Assembly: GCF_008923365.1 (NCBI RefSeq)
Contig: NZ_WBMR01000072.1
Span: 1 to 41,898, forward strand
DNA length: 41,898 nucleotides
Reading direction: 5' to 3'
Source of the DNA: Actinomadura montaniterrae
GTDB taxonomy: Bacteria > Actinomycetota > Actinomycetes > Streptosporangiales > Streptosporangiaceae
In this document: positions 8,150 through 15,549 of the stretch, piece by piece
Layout of the letters: the number at the start of each line of letters is the position of its first letter
How positions within the stretch are numbered: the first letter of the stretch is position 1
Position numbers and translations under genes: made by a program
Notes under the pieces: generated by a model
What the model was told of the DNA's origin: nothing
The model's database searches: none
Seen by the model: only the letters and a program-made list of their open reading frames with translations

Positions 8150-8817
8150 CGGGGGGTCTCAGCTCCCTTCTGCTCGCCGGCCGGGGGCCGCGCGCCCGGA
8201 CCGGGCGCGCCGTCGGGTGGCGCGCCGCGGCCGGCCAGCACCAGTTGCCGCGTCTGCGCCCAGTACAGGACGGCCGCCCACCAGTACAGCGCCGTCCCCC
8301 AGATGGCGAAGGACCACCCGATGATCTTCGCCGCGGTGCCCGCCGCCCCGTCATGGTCGCCCAGCAGCAGCAGCGGGAAGGCGTACAGCAGGCACAGCGT
8401 GCCCGTCTTGCCGATGAAGTGCACGGGAAGCGTCCCGCCGTACCCGAGCCGCCGCACGATCGGCGCGATCGGGGTGATCGCCAGCTCGCGCGCGACCAGC
8501 GCGGCCAGCAGCCACAGCGGGATGATGTCGCGGATCGTCAGGCCGACCAGCGTCGCGAAGATGTAGAGCCGGTCGGCGGCCGGGTCCAGCAGCATGCCCA
8601 GCTTGCTGGTCTGGTTCAGCGCGCGCGCGAGCTTGCCGTCCAGCCAGTCCGACAGGCCGGCGAACACCAGCAGCCCGAGCGCCCACCAGTCCTGCTCGAC
8701 GAGCACCAGCCACAGGAAGAACGGGACGCCGACGAGCCGCGCCATGCTGAGCATGTTCGGCACCGTGAAGACCCGGTCCCGCGCCGCCTCCGGCACCCCG
8801 CCGGCCTCCGTGCTCAC
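8146..8817 (-). CDS. cls: CDP-alcohol phosphatidyltransferase, cardiolipin synthase type
   Basis: 223-residue integral membrane protein. The class-I CDP-alcohol motif is complete: D57-x2-D60-G61-x2-A64-R65-x8-G74-x3-D78-x3-D82 (DWLDGKLAR, then GMLLDPAAD). The motif residues bind metal and CDP-diacylglycerol. Four to six hydrophobic helices follow, and the C-terminal tail is rich in Gly and Pro. The gene is the neighbour and likely counterpart of Streptomyces SCO1389, an experimentally studied actinobacterial cardiolipin synthase; a phosphatidylglycerophosphate or phosphatidylinositol-phosphate synthase is the alternative. GTG start at 8817 with GGAGGG about 10 nt upstream. It leads a two-gene operon with the mannose-1-phosphate guanylyltransferase, sharing a 4-nt ATGA overlap. 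Confidence 0.87.
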   Translation of the reverse strand: MSTEAGGVPEAARDRVFTVPNMLSMARLVGVPFFLWLVLVEQDWWALGLLVFAGLSDWLDGKLARALNQTSKLGMLLDPAADRLYIFATLVGLTIRDIIPLWLLAALVARELAITPIAPIVRRLGYGGTLPVHFIGKTGTLCLLYAFPLLLLGDHDGAAGTAAKIIGWSFAIWGTALYWWAAVLYWAQTRQLVLAGRGAPPDGAPGPGARPPAGEQKGAETPR

Positions 8818-8865
8818 CGCTGCGCACCCCTCCCTGACAGCGCCCTCCGGGCGTTGGCCCCGGGG

Positions 8866-8885
8866 TCCGGGGGTCCGCCCCCGGA
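8866..8885. repeat. GC hairpin between divergent cls and NUDIX genes
   Basis: An 8-bp inverted repeat, TCCGGGGG with CCCCCGGA and a TCCG loop, lies between two divergent genes. A terminator is not expected here. A core palindrome TACCGGTA follows at 8914-8921, nearer the NUDIX start. Either could be a regulatory site or simple GC structure. Confidence 0.35.
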
Positions 8886-8952
8886 GGCCGCGCCGTCCCC
8901 TTGATCCTGACCCTACCGGTAAGGGTTTGAAAGCCCCCGATAGCGTCCGGCC

Positions 8953-9486
8953 ATGCGATGGACGGTGCACGGCGAGAGATCGATCTACGACAGCCCCTGG
9001 ATGGACGTGCGGCTGGCCGACGTGGAACTGCCGGACGGGCGGCGCTTCGACCACCATCTCGTGCGGGTGCGGCCCGCGGCGGGCGTGGCGGCGGTCGACG
9101 GCGCGGGCCGCGTGCTGCTGATCTGGCGGCACCGGTTCATCACCGGCGCCTGGGGCTGGGAGATCCCGGGCGGGCGGGTCGAGGACGGCGAGGACCCGGC
9201 CGAGTCGGCGGCGCGCGAGCTGGTCGAGGAGACCGGCTACCGCGCCGGGCCGCTGGAGCACCTGCTGGCGGTGCGCCCGTCGCCGGGACTGCACGACGGC
9301 GTGCACCACGTCTTCCGGGCGGACGGCGCCGAACGGGTCGGCGAACCGACCGACGTGGAGGCGGAGCGGATCGAGTGGGTGCCGCTGGCGTCGGTCCCGG
9401 AGCTGGCGGCGCGCGGCGAGATCGGGTCCGGCTCGACGCTGTCGGGCCTGCTCTTCCTGTACGCCCGGTCGGTCAGCGCGGGCTGA
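8953..9486 (+). CDS. NUDIX hydrolase
   Basis: 177 residues with a complete Nudix box, GX5EX7REUXEEXGU, reading GRVEDGEDPAESAARELVEE then TGY (about residues 75-97). This motif binds Mg2+ and hydrolyses nucleoside diphosphates linked to another group. The sequence before the box (AWGWEIPGG) and the moderate length suggest the ADP-ribose/NDP-sugar pyrophosphatase branch, but the substrate is not certain. A TAGCGT -10 box at 8941-8946 lies exactly 6 nt before the ATG and no ribosome binding site fits, so the mRNA is probably leaderless. Its last 14 bp overlap the end of the convergent histidine kinase gene. Confidence 0.9.
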   Translation: MRWTVHGERSIYDSPWMDVRLADVELPDGRRFDHHLVRVRPAAGVAAVDGAGRVLLIWRHRFITGAWGWEIPGGRVEDGEDPAESAARELVEETGYRAGPLEHLLAVRPSPGLHDGVHHVFRADGAERVGEPTDVEAERIEWVPLASVPELAARGEIGSGSTLSGLLFLYARSVSAG

Positions 9487-10726
9487 CCGGCTCCCGGCCG
9501 GGCGGCGCGTCCGGAGGCGCGTCGGGCGGGGCGCCCGCCGGGTCGGCGGGCGTGCCGCCGGGCGCCGTGCCACCGGACTCGGCGCCGGCGGACGGGAGGA
9601 CGGCGGTGACGACGAAGCCGCCGTCCTCGCCGGGGCCCGCGTCCAGGGTCCCGCCGACGCTGCGCGCCCGCTCGATCATGCCGAGGATCCCGAAGCCGTC
9701 CGGCCCGGTGCCGGAGGGGCCCCGGCCGTCGTCGGCGACGCGGACGACGAGGCTCCCGTCCGCGCGGGCGAGGGTCACCGCGACGCGCCGCGCGGCGGCG
9801 TGCTTGACAACGTTGGTCAGGGCCTCCTGGACGATCCGGTACGCGGCGACGCCGATCTCCGGCGGCGGCGCGGCGGCGCCCTCCGCGCTCAGCGTCACCT
9901 CCAGGCCGGCGGACCGGGCCGCGTCGACGAGGCCGGGGATCGCGTCCGGGCCGGGCAGCTCGGCGGGCGCGCCGACGTCGGTGCCGCGCAGCACCTGCAG
10001 GGTGCCGCGCAGCTCGGTGCGGGCCTCGCGGCAGGTCGCCGCGATCGAGCCGAGGGCCTCGGCCAGCTCGGCGCGGTCGAGCGGCCGGTCGCCGGCGAGC
10101 AGGTGGGCGGCGGCGCCCGCCTGCACGCCGATCACGGTGATGCTGTGCGCGAGCAGGTCGTGCAGGTCGCGGGCGATCCGCAGGCGCTCCTCGGCGACCC
10201 GGCGGCGGGCCTCCTCCTCGCGGGTGCGCTCGGCCCGCTCGGCCCGCTCGGTGATCGTCGCGAGCCGGGCCCGGTGCGACCGGAAGACCTGCACCGCGAT
10301 CACCACCGACACCACGGCCTCGATCACGGCGATCTGCTCGCGGACGGAGCCGCCCCCGGCGCGCAGCGCCATCATCAGCACGCAGACCGACAGCAGGGCG
10401 CCCACCACGGTGAGGACCGCGCGTACCCGGCGGCCGAACACCGCGTAGGCGAACAGCGCGATCACCTCGGCGGGGATCAGCGCGTGGTGCTGGTACTGCA
10501 GCAGGTGGTACGGCAGCGTCAGCAGGACGAGCACGACGAGCGCGAGGCCCGGGCGGCGCCGGATCAGCGCGAGCGGCACGTGCGCGCCGGCCAGCAGCAG
10601 GACGCCGCCGGCGTCCAGCGGACGCGTGCCCGGCCAGGCGAGCGCCACGGCGACCGCCGCCGCGGCGAGCACCGTCGTCAGCAGGGCGTCGCGGGTCGTG
10701 GCGCCGGGCCGGGGCATCGTCAGCAC
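9473..10726 (-). CDS. Orphan NarL-family sensor histidine kinase
   Basis: 417 residues. The N-terminal part (about 10-150) holds four to six hydrophobic segments with short loops and no large sensor domain. A charged coiled-coil linker (about 155-180) follows. The HisKA_3 dimerisation motif RIARDLHDLLAHS carries the phospho-histidine at His189. The ATPase domain has the N box QEALTNVVKHA and the G box DDGRGPSGTGPDGFGILGM. The C-terminal tail is low-complexity Pro/Gly/Ala. GTG start at 10726 with GGAGG 8 nt upstream. Kinases of this class normally pair with an adjacent LuxR-type response regulator, but none is present here: a DHFR-like gene lies upstream and a convergent NUDIX gene downstream. 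Confidence 0.88.
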   Translation of the reverse strand: MLTMPRPGATTRDALLTTVLAAAAVAVALAWPGTRPLDAGGVLLLAGAHVPLALIRRRPGLALVVLVLLTLPYHLLQYQHHALIPAEVIALFAYAVFGRRVRAVLTVVGALLSVCVLMMALRAGGGSVREQIAVIEAVVSVVIAVQVFRSHRARLATITERAERAERTREEEARRRVAEERLRIARDLHDLLAHSITVIGVQAGAAAHLLAGDRPLDRAELAEALGSIAATCREARTELRGTLQVLRGTDVGAPAELPGPDAIPGLVDAARSAGLEVTLSAEGAAAPPPEIGVAAYRIVQEALTNVVKHAAARRVAVTLARADGSLVVRVADDGRGPSGTGPDGFGILGMIERARSVGGTLDAGPGEDGGFVVTAVLPSAGAESGGTAPGGTPADPAGAPPDAPPDAPPGREPVSPR

Positions 10727-10839
10727 GTGCCCATCCTCCCCGACTCCGCGGCCCGCGCGCATCCGCCCCCGCACCGCGAGCACGGCGAGCGCCGCGCGCC
10801 CCGCGCACTCGGTACGCGTCCTGCACGAAGCTCTCGCAC

Positions 10840-10856
10840 CGCCGCGTCAGGCGGCG
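10840..10856 (-). terminator. Short hairpin after the DHFR-like gene
   Basis: CGCCGC and GCGGCG arms with a 5-nt loop start about 10 bp downstream of the DHFR-like stop codon. The stem is only 6 bp, so this is a weak candidate. Confidence 0.3.
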
Positions 10857-10865
10857 CCCGCGCGG

Positions 10866-11432
10866 TCAGCTTCTGTCGCGTTCGTAGCGGAGCAGCACGA
10901 CGCCGTTGCCGAACGTCCTGGTCTCGGCGAGGGTCAGCGCCGTCCGGTGGTCGAAGTCCGTGAACAGCGGCTTGCCCCGGCCGAGCAGGATCGGGTCGAC
11001 GTACACGCTGTACTCGTCGATCAGGTCGAGGGCGCGGAAGGAGGCGGCCAGGTCCGGGCCGCCGAGCACCATGTCGCCGCCCGGCCGCTCCTTGAGCTCG
11101 CGGATCTCCTCGGCGACGACCTCGCGCCTGATCTCGGTGTTCCATCCCGCGCTCGGCAGCGTCCGGGAGAAGACGATCTTCGGCATCTCGCGCCAGACGC
11201 CGGCGAAGTCGCGCTCCGCCGGGGTGCTGTCCGGGTCGGCGTCGGCGGTCGGCCAGTACCCGGCCATCAGCTCCCAGGTGACGCGCCCGGAGATGAACGC
11301 GCTCATGCCGCGGAGCCGGTCGTTGAAGTGCCGGTGCAGCTCCTCGTCGACCATGTGCCAGTCGATCTCGCGGCCCGGCCCCTCGACGTACCCGTCCAGG
11401 GACGTCGTGATGGACACAATGATCTTCCTCAT
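10866..11432 (-). CDS. Dihydrofolate reductase family protein (RibD C-terminal domain)
   Basis: 188 residues forming one RibD_C/DHFR-fold domain. It starts MRKIIVSITTSLDGYVEGPG, typical of the actinobacterial stand-alone reductases with a beta strand and the conserved SLDGY. Later come ISGRVTWELM, KIVFSRTL, and MVLGGPDLAASF (the NADPH-binding GG loop). These proteins are NADPH reductases with usually unknown substrate; true folate activity is unlikely because key folA residues are not apparent. ATG start with a purine-rich GGAGAGGGGGAGG just upstream. It is probably transcribed alone. Confidence 0.87.
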   Translation of the reverse strand: MRKIIVSITTSLDGYVEGPGREIDWHMVDEELHRHFNDRLRGMSAFISGRVTWELMAGYWPTADADPDSTPAERDFAGVWREMPKIVFSRTLPSAGWNTEIRREVVAEEIRELKERPGGDMVLGGPDLAASFRALDLIDEYSVYVDPILLGRGKPLFTDFDHRTALTLAETRTFGNGVVLLRYERDRS

Positions 11433-11503
11433 CGCCTCCCCCTCTCCCCCGGGAAGCTAGCGGCCGCCACCGACAGAACGGCGTTCCCGCCGGGCCCGGG
11501 CGC

Positions 11504-11521
11504 GCCGCCCGCGCGGGCGGC
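11504..11521 (-). terminator. Palindromic terminator after gdhA
   Basis: An 18-bp perfect palindrome (GCCGCCCGC joined to its complement). A slightly wider alternative pairing reaches 11 bp per arm from about 11499 to 11534. It lies about 50 bp past the gdhA stop and probably ends its transcript. Confidence 0.5.
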
Positions 11522-11540
11522 GGCGGCGCGCCGGTGGCCC

Positions 11541-11586
11541 GGTCAGATGAGCCCCTGTAGATGAGCCTCGGTCAGATGAGGCCCTG
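11541..11586 (-). repeat. Tandem duplication of the gdhA 3' end
   Basis: A 17-bp unit at 11570-11586 contains the last codons and stop of gdhA. It is repeated at 11541-11557 with one mismatch and a 29-bp offset, and a partial third copy lies between them. The extra copy places a second TGA in another frame. Confidence 0.7.
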
Positions 11587-12948
11587 GGCGAGCATCGCCT
11601 CGGCGACGCGCTCGAACCCGGCGATGTTGGCGCCCACCACGTAGTTGCCGGGCGCGCCGTAGCGCTCGGAGGTCTCGTCGCAGGTGTTGTGGATCCGCGT
11701 CATGATCTCCGCGAGCTCCGCCTCGGCCTGCGGGAACGTCCACATCTCCCGCCCGGCGTTCTGCCGCATCTCCAGAGCGCTGACCGCGACGCCGCCGGCG
11801 TTGGCGGCCTTGCCGGGGCCGAACGCGACGCCCGCCTCCTGCAGCACGTGGACCGCCTCCGGCGTGGTGGGCATGTTGGCGCCCTCGGAGACGGCCTTCA
11901 CGCCGTTGCGGACCAGCATGCGCGCGGCCTGGACGTCCAGCTCGTTCTGCGTCGCGGACGGCAGCGCGATGTCGGCCGGCACGTCCCAGACGCTGCCGCC
12001 CCGGACGAACCGGGCGGACGCGCCGCGCCGCTCGGCGTAGTCGGCGACCCGCCCCCGCTCGACCTCCTTGACCTGCTTGAGCAGTTCGAGGTCGATGCCC
12101 TTCTCGTCGACCACGTAGCCGCCCGAGTCGGACACGGTGATCACGTTGGCGCCGAGCTGCTGCGCCTTCTCGATGCTGTAGATCGCGACGTTGCCGGAGC
12201 CGGACACGGTGACCGTCTGGCCGTCCAGCTCCTCGCCGCGCTTGCGGAGCATCTCGGCGGTGAACAGCACGTTCCCGTAGCCGGTGGCCTCCGTCCGGCA
12301 CGCCGAGCCGCCCCACGGCTGGCCCTTCCCGGTGAGGACGCCCGCCTCCCAGCGGTTGCTGATCCGCCGGTACTGCCCGAACAGGAACCCGATCTCCCGG
12401 CCGCCGACGCCGATGTCCCCGGCCGGGACGTCGGTGTCGGCGCCGATGTGGCGGTGCAGCTCGGTCATGAACGACTGGCAGAACCGCATCACCTCGGCGT
12501 CCGAGCGGCCGTGCGGGTCGAAGTCGCTGCCGCCCTTGCCGCCGCCGATGCCGAGCCCGGTCAGCGCGTTCTTGAAGATCTGCTCGAAGCCGAGGAACTT
12601 GACGATGCCGAGGTTCACCGACGGGTGGAAGCGCAGCCCGCCCTTGTACGGCCCGAGCGCGCTGTTGAACTCCACCCGGAAGCCGCGGTTGACGTGCACC
12701 GCGCCGGAGTCGTCGGTCCACGGCACCCGGAACACGATCTGCCGCTCGGGCTCGACCAGCCGCTCCAGCACCCCGTGGCCGGCGAGCTCGGGACGGCCGG
12801 CGACCGCGGGGCCGAGCGACTCCAGCACCTCGTGGACGGCCTGGTGGAATTCCGGCTCCCCCGGGTCGCGGACCAGGACGCGCTCGTAGGTCCTCTCCAG
12901 CACGTTCTGCGTGCCGGTCGCGCTGTGCGGCCGGGGGGAAACGGGCAT
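11572..12948 (-). CDS. gdhA: NADP-specific glutamate dehydrogenase
   Basis: 458 residues, the normal length for the hexameric NADP-type enzyme. It makes L-glutamate from 2-oxoglutarate and ammonium in central nitrogen assimilation. The substrate-binding and catalytic lysines are in FNSALGPYKGGLRF (Lys102), EQIFKNALTG (Lys126) and GIGGGKGGSDFDP (Lys138). The Rossmann nucleotide-binding loop is VSGSGNVAIYSIEKA. The ATG at 12948 has GAGGAAGGA 6 nt upstream, a strong ribosome site that fixes the start. It is monocistronic: the upstream trmO ends in its own hairpin and a palindrome follows gdhA. Confidence 0.95.
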   Translation of the reverse strand: MPVSPRPHSATGTQNVLERTYERVLVRDPGEPEFHQAVHEVLESLGPAVAGRPELAGHGVLERLVEPERQIVFRVPWTDDSGAVHVNRGFRVEFNSALGPYKGGLRFHPSVNLGIVKFLGFEQIFKNALTGLGIGGGKGGSDFDPHGRSDAEVMRFCQSFMTELHRHIGADTDVPAGDIGVGGREIGFLFGQYRRISNRWEAGVLTGKGQPWGGSACRTEATGYGNVLFTAEMLRKRGEELDGQTVTVSGSGNVAIYSIEKAQQLGANVITVSDSGGYVVDEKGIDLELLKQVKEVERGRVADYAERRGASARFVRGGSVWDVPADIALPSATQNELDVQAARMLVRNGVKAVSEGANMPTTPEAVHVLQEAGVAFGPGKAANAGGVAVSALEMRQNAGREMWTFPQAEAELAEIMTRIHNTCDETSERYGAPGNYVVGANIAGFERVAEAMLAQGLI

Positions 12949-12997
12949 GCCGGGTCCTTCCTCAGACGGTGATCATGCATTCCCACTCTAGGACGTG

Positions 12998-13027
12998 GAC
13001 CGGCCCGGCCTGGCGCATGGGCCGGTC
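12998..13027 (-). terminator. Terminator of trmO
   Basis: GACCGGCCC (12998-13006) pairs with GGGCCGGTC (13019-13027) around a 12-nt loop. The stem overlaps the trmO stop codon. It separates trmO from gdhA on the same strand. Confidence 0.5.
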
Positions 13028-13463
13028 AAGCTCCCGTATCGCCCTTGAGTACGGGCTTGACGTCGACCACCGGCGTGCCGTCGAGCGCCTCCAGCCCGCG
13101 GACCAGGACCCGCCGCCCGGTGACCCGCAGGATCTCGACCGGGTGCAGGCCGACCGGGTTCGGCCGGTCCGGGGACCGGGTCGCGAACACGCCGGTCTCG
13201 GGGTTGCGCGGGTCGTCGCGCGGCCGGGTCCGGAGCACGTCCCGGGACGCCTGGTGCAGCCAGGTCAGCACGATGATCCGGTCGCCGACGGCGAGGCCTT
13301 CGAGTGCCGTCTGGTACGACGGCTCGAACACCAGCCACGCGTCGGGGGCGCCCTCGGTCCCCTGCTTGGGCGCGGAGGCCCGGTCCTTGAGCGGCGACGA
13401 CACGTGCCCGACCGGCCTGAGCGCGAGGTCACCGCGGAGGTTCGCCATGCCGTGGTTCTCCAT
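13026..13463 (-). CDS. trmO: tRNA (t6A37)-N6-methyltransferase TrmO/TsaA family
   Basis: 145-residue UPF0066 domain. The family signature is clear: RPVGHVSSPLKDRASAPKQG at the N-terminus, LTWLHQASRDVL in the middle, and FATRSPDRPNPVGLHPVEIL, whose RPNP stretch lines the active site. TrmO methylates N6-threonylcarbamoyladenosine at tRNA position 37 using S-adenosylmethionine. The E. coli protein is longer; this one has only the catalytic domain, as in many bacteria, so it may be a relative with a different target. The ATG at 13463 has GAGAGGA 7 nt upstream; a second in-frame ATG lies five codons later. Confidence 0.85.
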   Translation of the reverse strand: MENHGMANLRGDLALRPVGHVSSPLKDRASAPKQGTEGAPDAWLVFEPSYQTALEGLAVGDRIIVLTWLHQASRDVLRTRPRDDPRNPETGVFATRSPDRPNPVGLHPVEILRVTGRRVLVRGLEALDGTPVVDVKPVLKGDTGA

Positions 13464-13560
13464 GCCGTGATCCTCTCAACCCGGACGCGCGGGCGCGTTC
13501 TAACCCATGGACGGCGGTTGCGGCAACGGGGGTGCGGCGGGTTACCGTCGAGCACGACAG

Positions 13561-13652
13561 ATCGCGGGGGCCCGGCGAACCGGGCTGAGATAGCGGCTGG
13601 GACGGCCGCTGACCGCATGAACCTGACCGGGTAATGCCGGCGTAGGGAGAGA
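13561..13652 (+). promoter_or_regulatory. TPP riboswitch (THI element)
   Basis: The conserved blocks of the thiamine pyrophosphate aptamer are all present in order: GGGGGCC near 13565, CTGAGA at 13585-13590, TGAACCTGA at 13618-13626 and GCGTAGGGA at 13640-13648. The variable middle stem folds as CGGC around a short loop. The thiC gene begins 11 bp later. The only good ribosome site, AGGGAGA (13644-13650), lies within the 3' strand of the aptamer, so ligand binding should directly block translation. A TACCGT box at 13543-13548 could be the -10 of its promoter. Confidence 0.95.
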
Positions 13653-13662
13653 TCGAGTCGTC

Positions 13663-15387
13663 ATGACCGAATCCGTGGTTCCAGCTGCCCGCAAGACGTA
13701 CCTCCAGGGCTCCCGCCCGGGGATGCGCGTTCCCATGCGGGAGGTTCCGCTGACCAACGGCGACGTCGTCGTCCTGTACGACACGTCCGGGCCGTACACC
13801 GACCCCGAGCACGAGACCGACGTCCGCAGGGGCCTGCCCGCGCTGCGGGAGGGGTGGATCGCCGAGCGCGGCGACACCGAGCCGTACGAGGGGCGGCCGG
13901 CGCGTCCCGAGGACGACGGGCGCCGCTCCGCGCCCCTCTCCGACGGGCTGCTCCCCCGCCGGCCGCGCCGGTCGAGCGGCGGCGCGGTGACCCAGCGCGC
14001 GTACGCACGGCGCGGGGAGATCACCGCCGAGATGGAGTTCGCGGCGCTGCGCGAGGGGGTGGAGCCGGAGTTCGTGCGCGCCGAGCTGGCGGCGGGGCGT
14101 GCGGTGCTGCCCGCGAACGTCAACCACCCGGAGATCGAGCCGATGATCATCGGCCGGAACTTCCTGGTGAAGGTGAACGCGAACATCGGCAACTCGGCGG
14201 TGGCGTCCTCGATCGAGGACGAGGTCGAGAAGATGACCTGGGCGACGCGCTGGGGCGCCGACACGATCATGGACCTGTCGACCGGGAAGGACATCCACAC
14301 CACCCGCGAGTGGATCCTGCGGAACTCGCCGGTGCCGGTCGGGACCGTCCCGCTCTACCAGGCGGTGGAGAAGGTCGGCGGCGACCCGGCCGAGCTGACC
14401 TGGGAGGTCTTCCGCGACACCGTGATCGAGCAGGCCGAGCAGGGCGTCGACTACATGACCGTGCACGCGGGCGTGCTGCTGCCCTACGTGCCGCTGACCG
14501 CGCGGCGCAAGACCGGCATCGTCTCGCGCGGCGGGTCGATCATGGCGGCGTGGTGCCTGGCGCACCACGAGGAGAACTTCCTGTACACCCACTTCCGCGA
14601 GCTGTGCGAGATCTTCGCGGCCTACGACGTCACCTGGTCGCTCGGCGACGGGTTGCGCCCGGGCTGCATCGCCGACGCCAACGACGAGGCGCAGTTCGCC
14701 GAGCTGCGCACGCAGGGCGAGCTGACGAGGATCGCGGCGGAGTTCGACAACCAGGTGATGAACGAGGGCCCGGGCCACGTCCCGATGCACAAGATCAAGG
14801 AGAACGTGGACCTGCAGCAGGAGTGGTGCGGCGGCGCACCGTTCTACACGCTCGGACCGCTGACCACCGACATCGCGCCCGGCTACGACCACATCACCTC
14901 GGCGATCGGCGCCGCGATGATCGGCTGGCACGGCACCGCGATGCTCTGCTACGTCACGCCGAAGGAGCACCTCGGGCTGCCCGACCGCGACGACGTCAAG
15001 GCCGGCGTGATCGCCTACAAGATCGCCGCGCACGCCGCCGACCTCGCCAAGGGGCACCCGGGCGCGCAGGCGTGGGACGACGCGCTGTCGGACGCGCGGT
15101 TCGACTTCCGCTGGGAGGACCAGTTCAACCTCGCGCTCGACCCGGACACGGCGCGGGAGTTCCATGACGCGACGCTCCCGGCGGCGCCCGCGAAGACCGC
15201 GCACTTCTGCTCGATGTGCGGGCCGCACTTCTGCTCGATGAAGATCACCCGGGACGTCCGCCGGTACGCGGGCGAGCGCGGCCTGGCCGAGGAGGAGGCG
15301 CTCGCCGCCAGGATGCGGGAGAAGGCCGGGGAGTTCCGGGCCGCGGGCGGGCGCGTCTACCTGCCACTGGCCCCCGGCGGCTCCTGA
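13663..15387 (+). CDS. thiC: Phosphomethylpyrimidine synthase ThiC
   Basis: 574 residues, full length. ThiC is a radical S-adenosylmethionine enzyme that rearranges 5-aminoimidazole ribotide to hydroxymethylpyrimidine phosphate for thiamine synthesis. The [4Fe-4S] motif CX2CX4C is at Cys516, Cys519 and Cys524 (FCSMCGPHFCSM). Other hallmarks are LYDTSGPYTDP, NFLVKVNANIGNSAV, MDLSTGKDIH and NEGPGHVPMHKI. The gene stands alone with no other thi genes here. It is preceded by a TPP riboswitch and followed by a strong palindrome, so it is a single-gene thiamine-repressed unit. Confidence 0.98.
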   Translation: MTESVVPAARKTYLQGSRPGMRVPMREVPLTNGDVVVLYDTSGPYTDPEHETDVRRGLPALREGWIAERGDTEPYEGRPARPEDDGRRSAPLSDGLLPRRPRRSSGGAVTQRAYARRGEITAEMEFAALREGVEPEFVRAELAAGRAVLPANVNHPEIEPMIIGRNFLVKVNANIGNSAVASSIEDEVEKMTWATRWGADTIMDLSTGKDIHTTREWILRNSPVPVGTVPLYQAVEKVGGDPAELTWEVFRDTVIEQAEQGVDYMTVHAGVLLPYVPLTARRKTGIVSRGGSIMAAWCLAHHEENFLYTHFRELCEIFAAYDVTWSLGDGLRPGCIADANDEAQFAELRTQGELTRIAAEFDNQVMNEGPGHVPMHKIKENVDLQQEWCGGAPFYTLGPLTTDIAPGYDHITSAIGAAMIGWHGTAMLCYVTPKEHLGLPDRDDVKAGVIAYKIAAHAADLAKGHPGAQAWDDALSDARFDFRWEDQFNLALDPDTAREFHDATLPAAPAKTAHFCSMCGPHFCSMKITRDVRRYAGERGLAEEEALAARMREKAGEFRAAGGRVYLPLAPGGS

Positions 15388-15401
15388 CCGCCCGCCACGC
15401 C

Positions 15402-15433
15402 GCCGCCGGACCCCCGGCCGGGGGTCCGGCGGC
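15402..15433 (+). terminator. 32-bp perfect palindrome after thiC
   Basis: A perfect inverted repeat with 16-bp arms and no spacer, starting 15 bp after the thiC stop. As RNA it would form a very stable GC hairpin. There is no U tract. It most likely terminates thiC transcripts. Confidence 0.7.
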
Positions 15434-15475
15434 CGCCTGCCCGGGGCGGCGCGACGCGGTGCGACTAGACTTCAG

Positions 15476-15485
15476 GGAACGTTCC
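15476..15485. promoter_or_regulatory. GGAACGTTCC palindrome before tetR-type gene
   Basis: A 10-bp palindrome, GGAACGTTCC, follows a TAGACT -10-like box (15466-15471), so it would lie at the transcription start of the downstream TetR gene, a common place for an autorepression site. The same decamer recurs at 36568-36577 upstream of the MFS gene. Confidence 0.4.
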
Positions 15486-15549
15486 AACACCGCGGGCCAT
15501 CCCCTGCACGCCGCGGTCGCGCACGCGTCAGGAAGGACCGGGGACCCAG

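Noticed and set aside
4197..8354. A 1385-codon minus-strand open frame over the sulfurase-like and manC genes
   Set aside because: High GC removes stop codons; the translation is low complexity and the recognised proteins lie in other frames.
8866..8885. Hairpin as a transcription terminator
   Set aside because: Both neighbouring genes are transcribed away from it, so it cannot end either.
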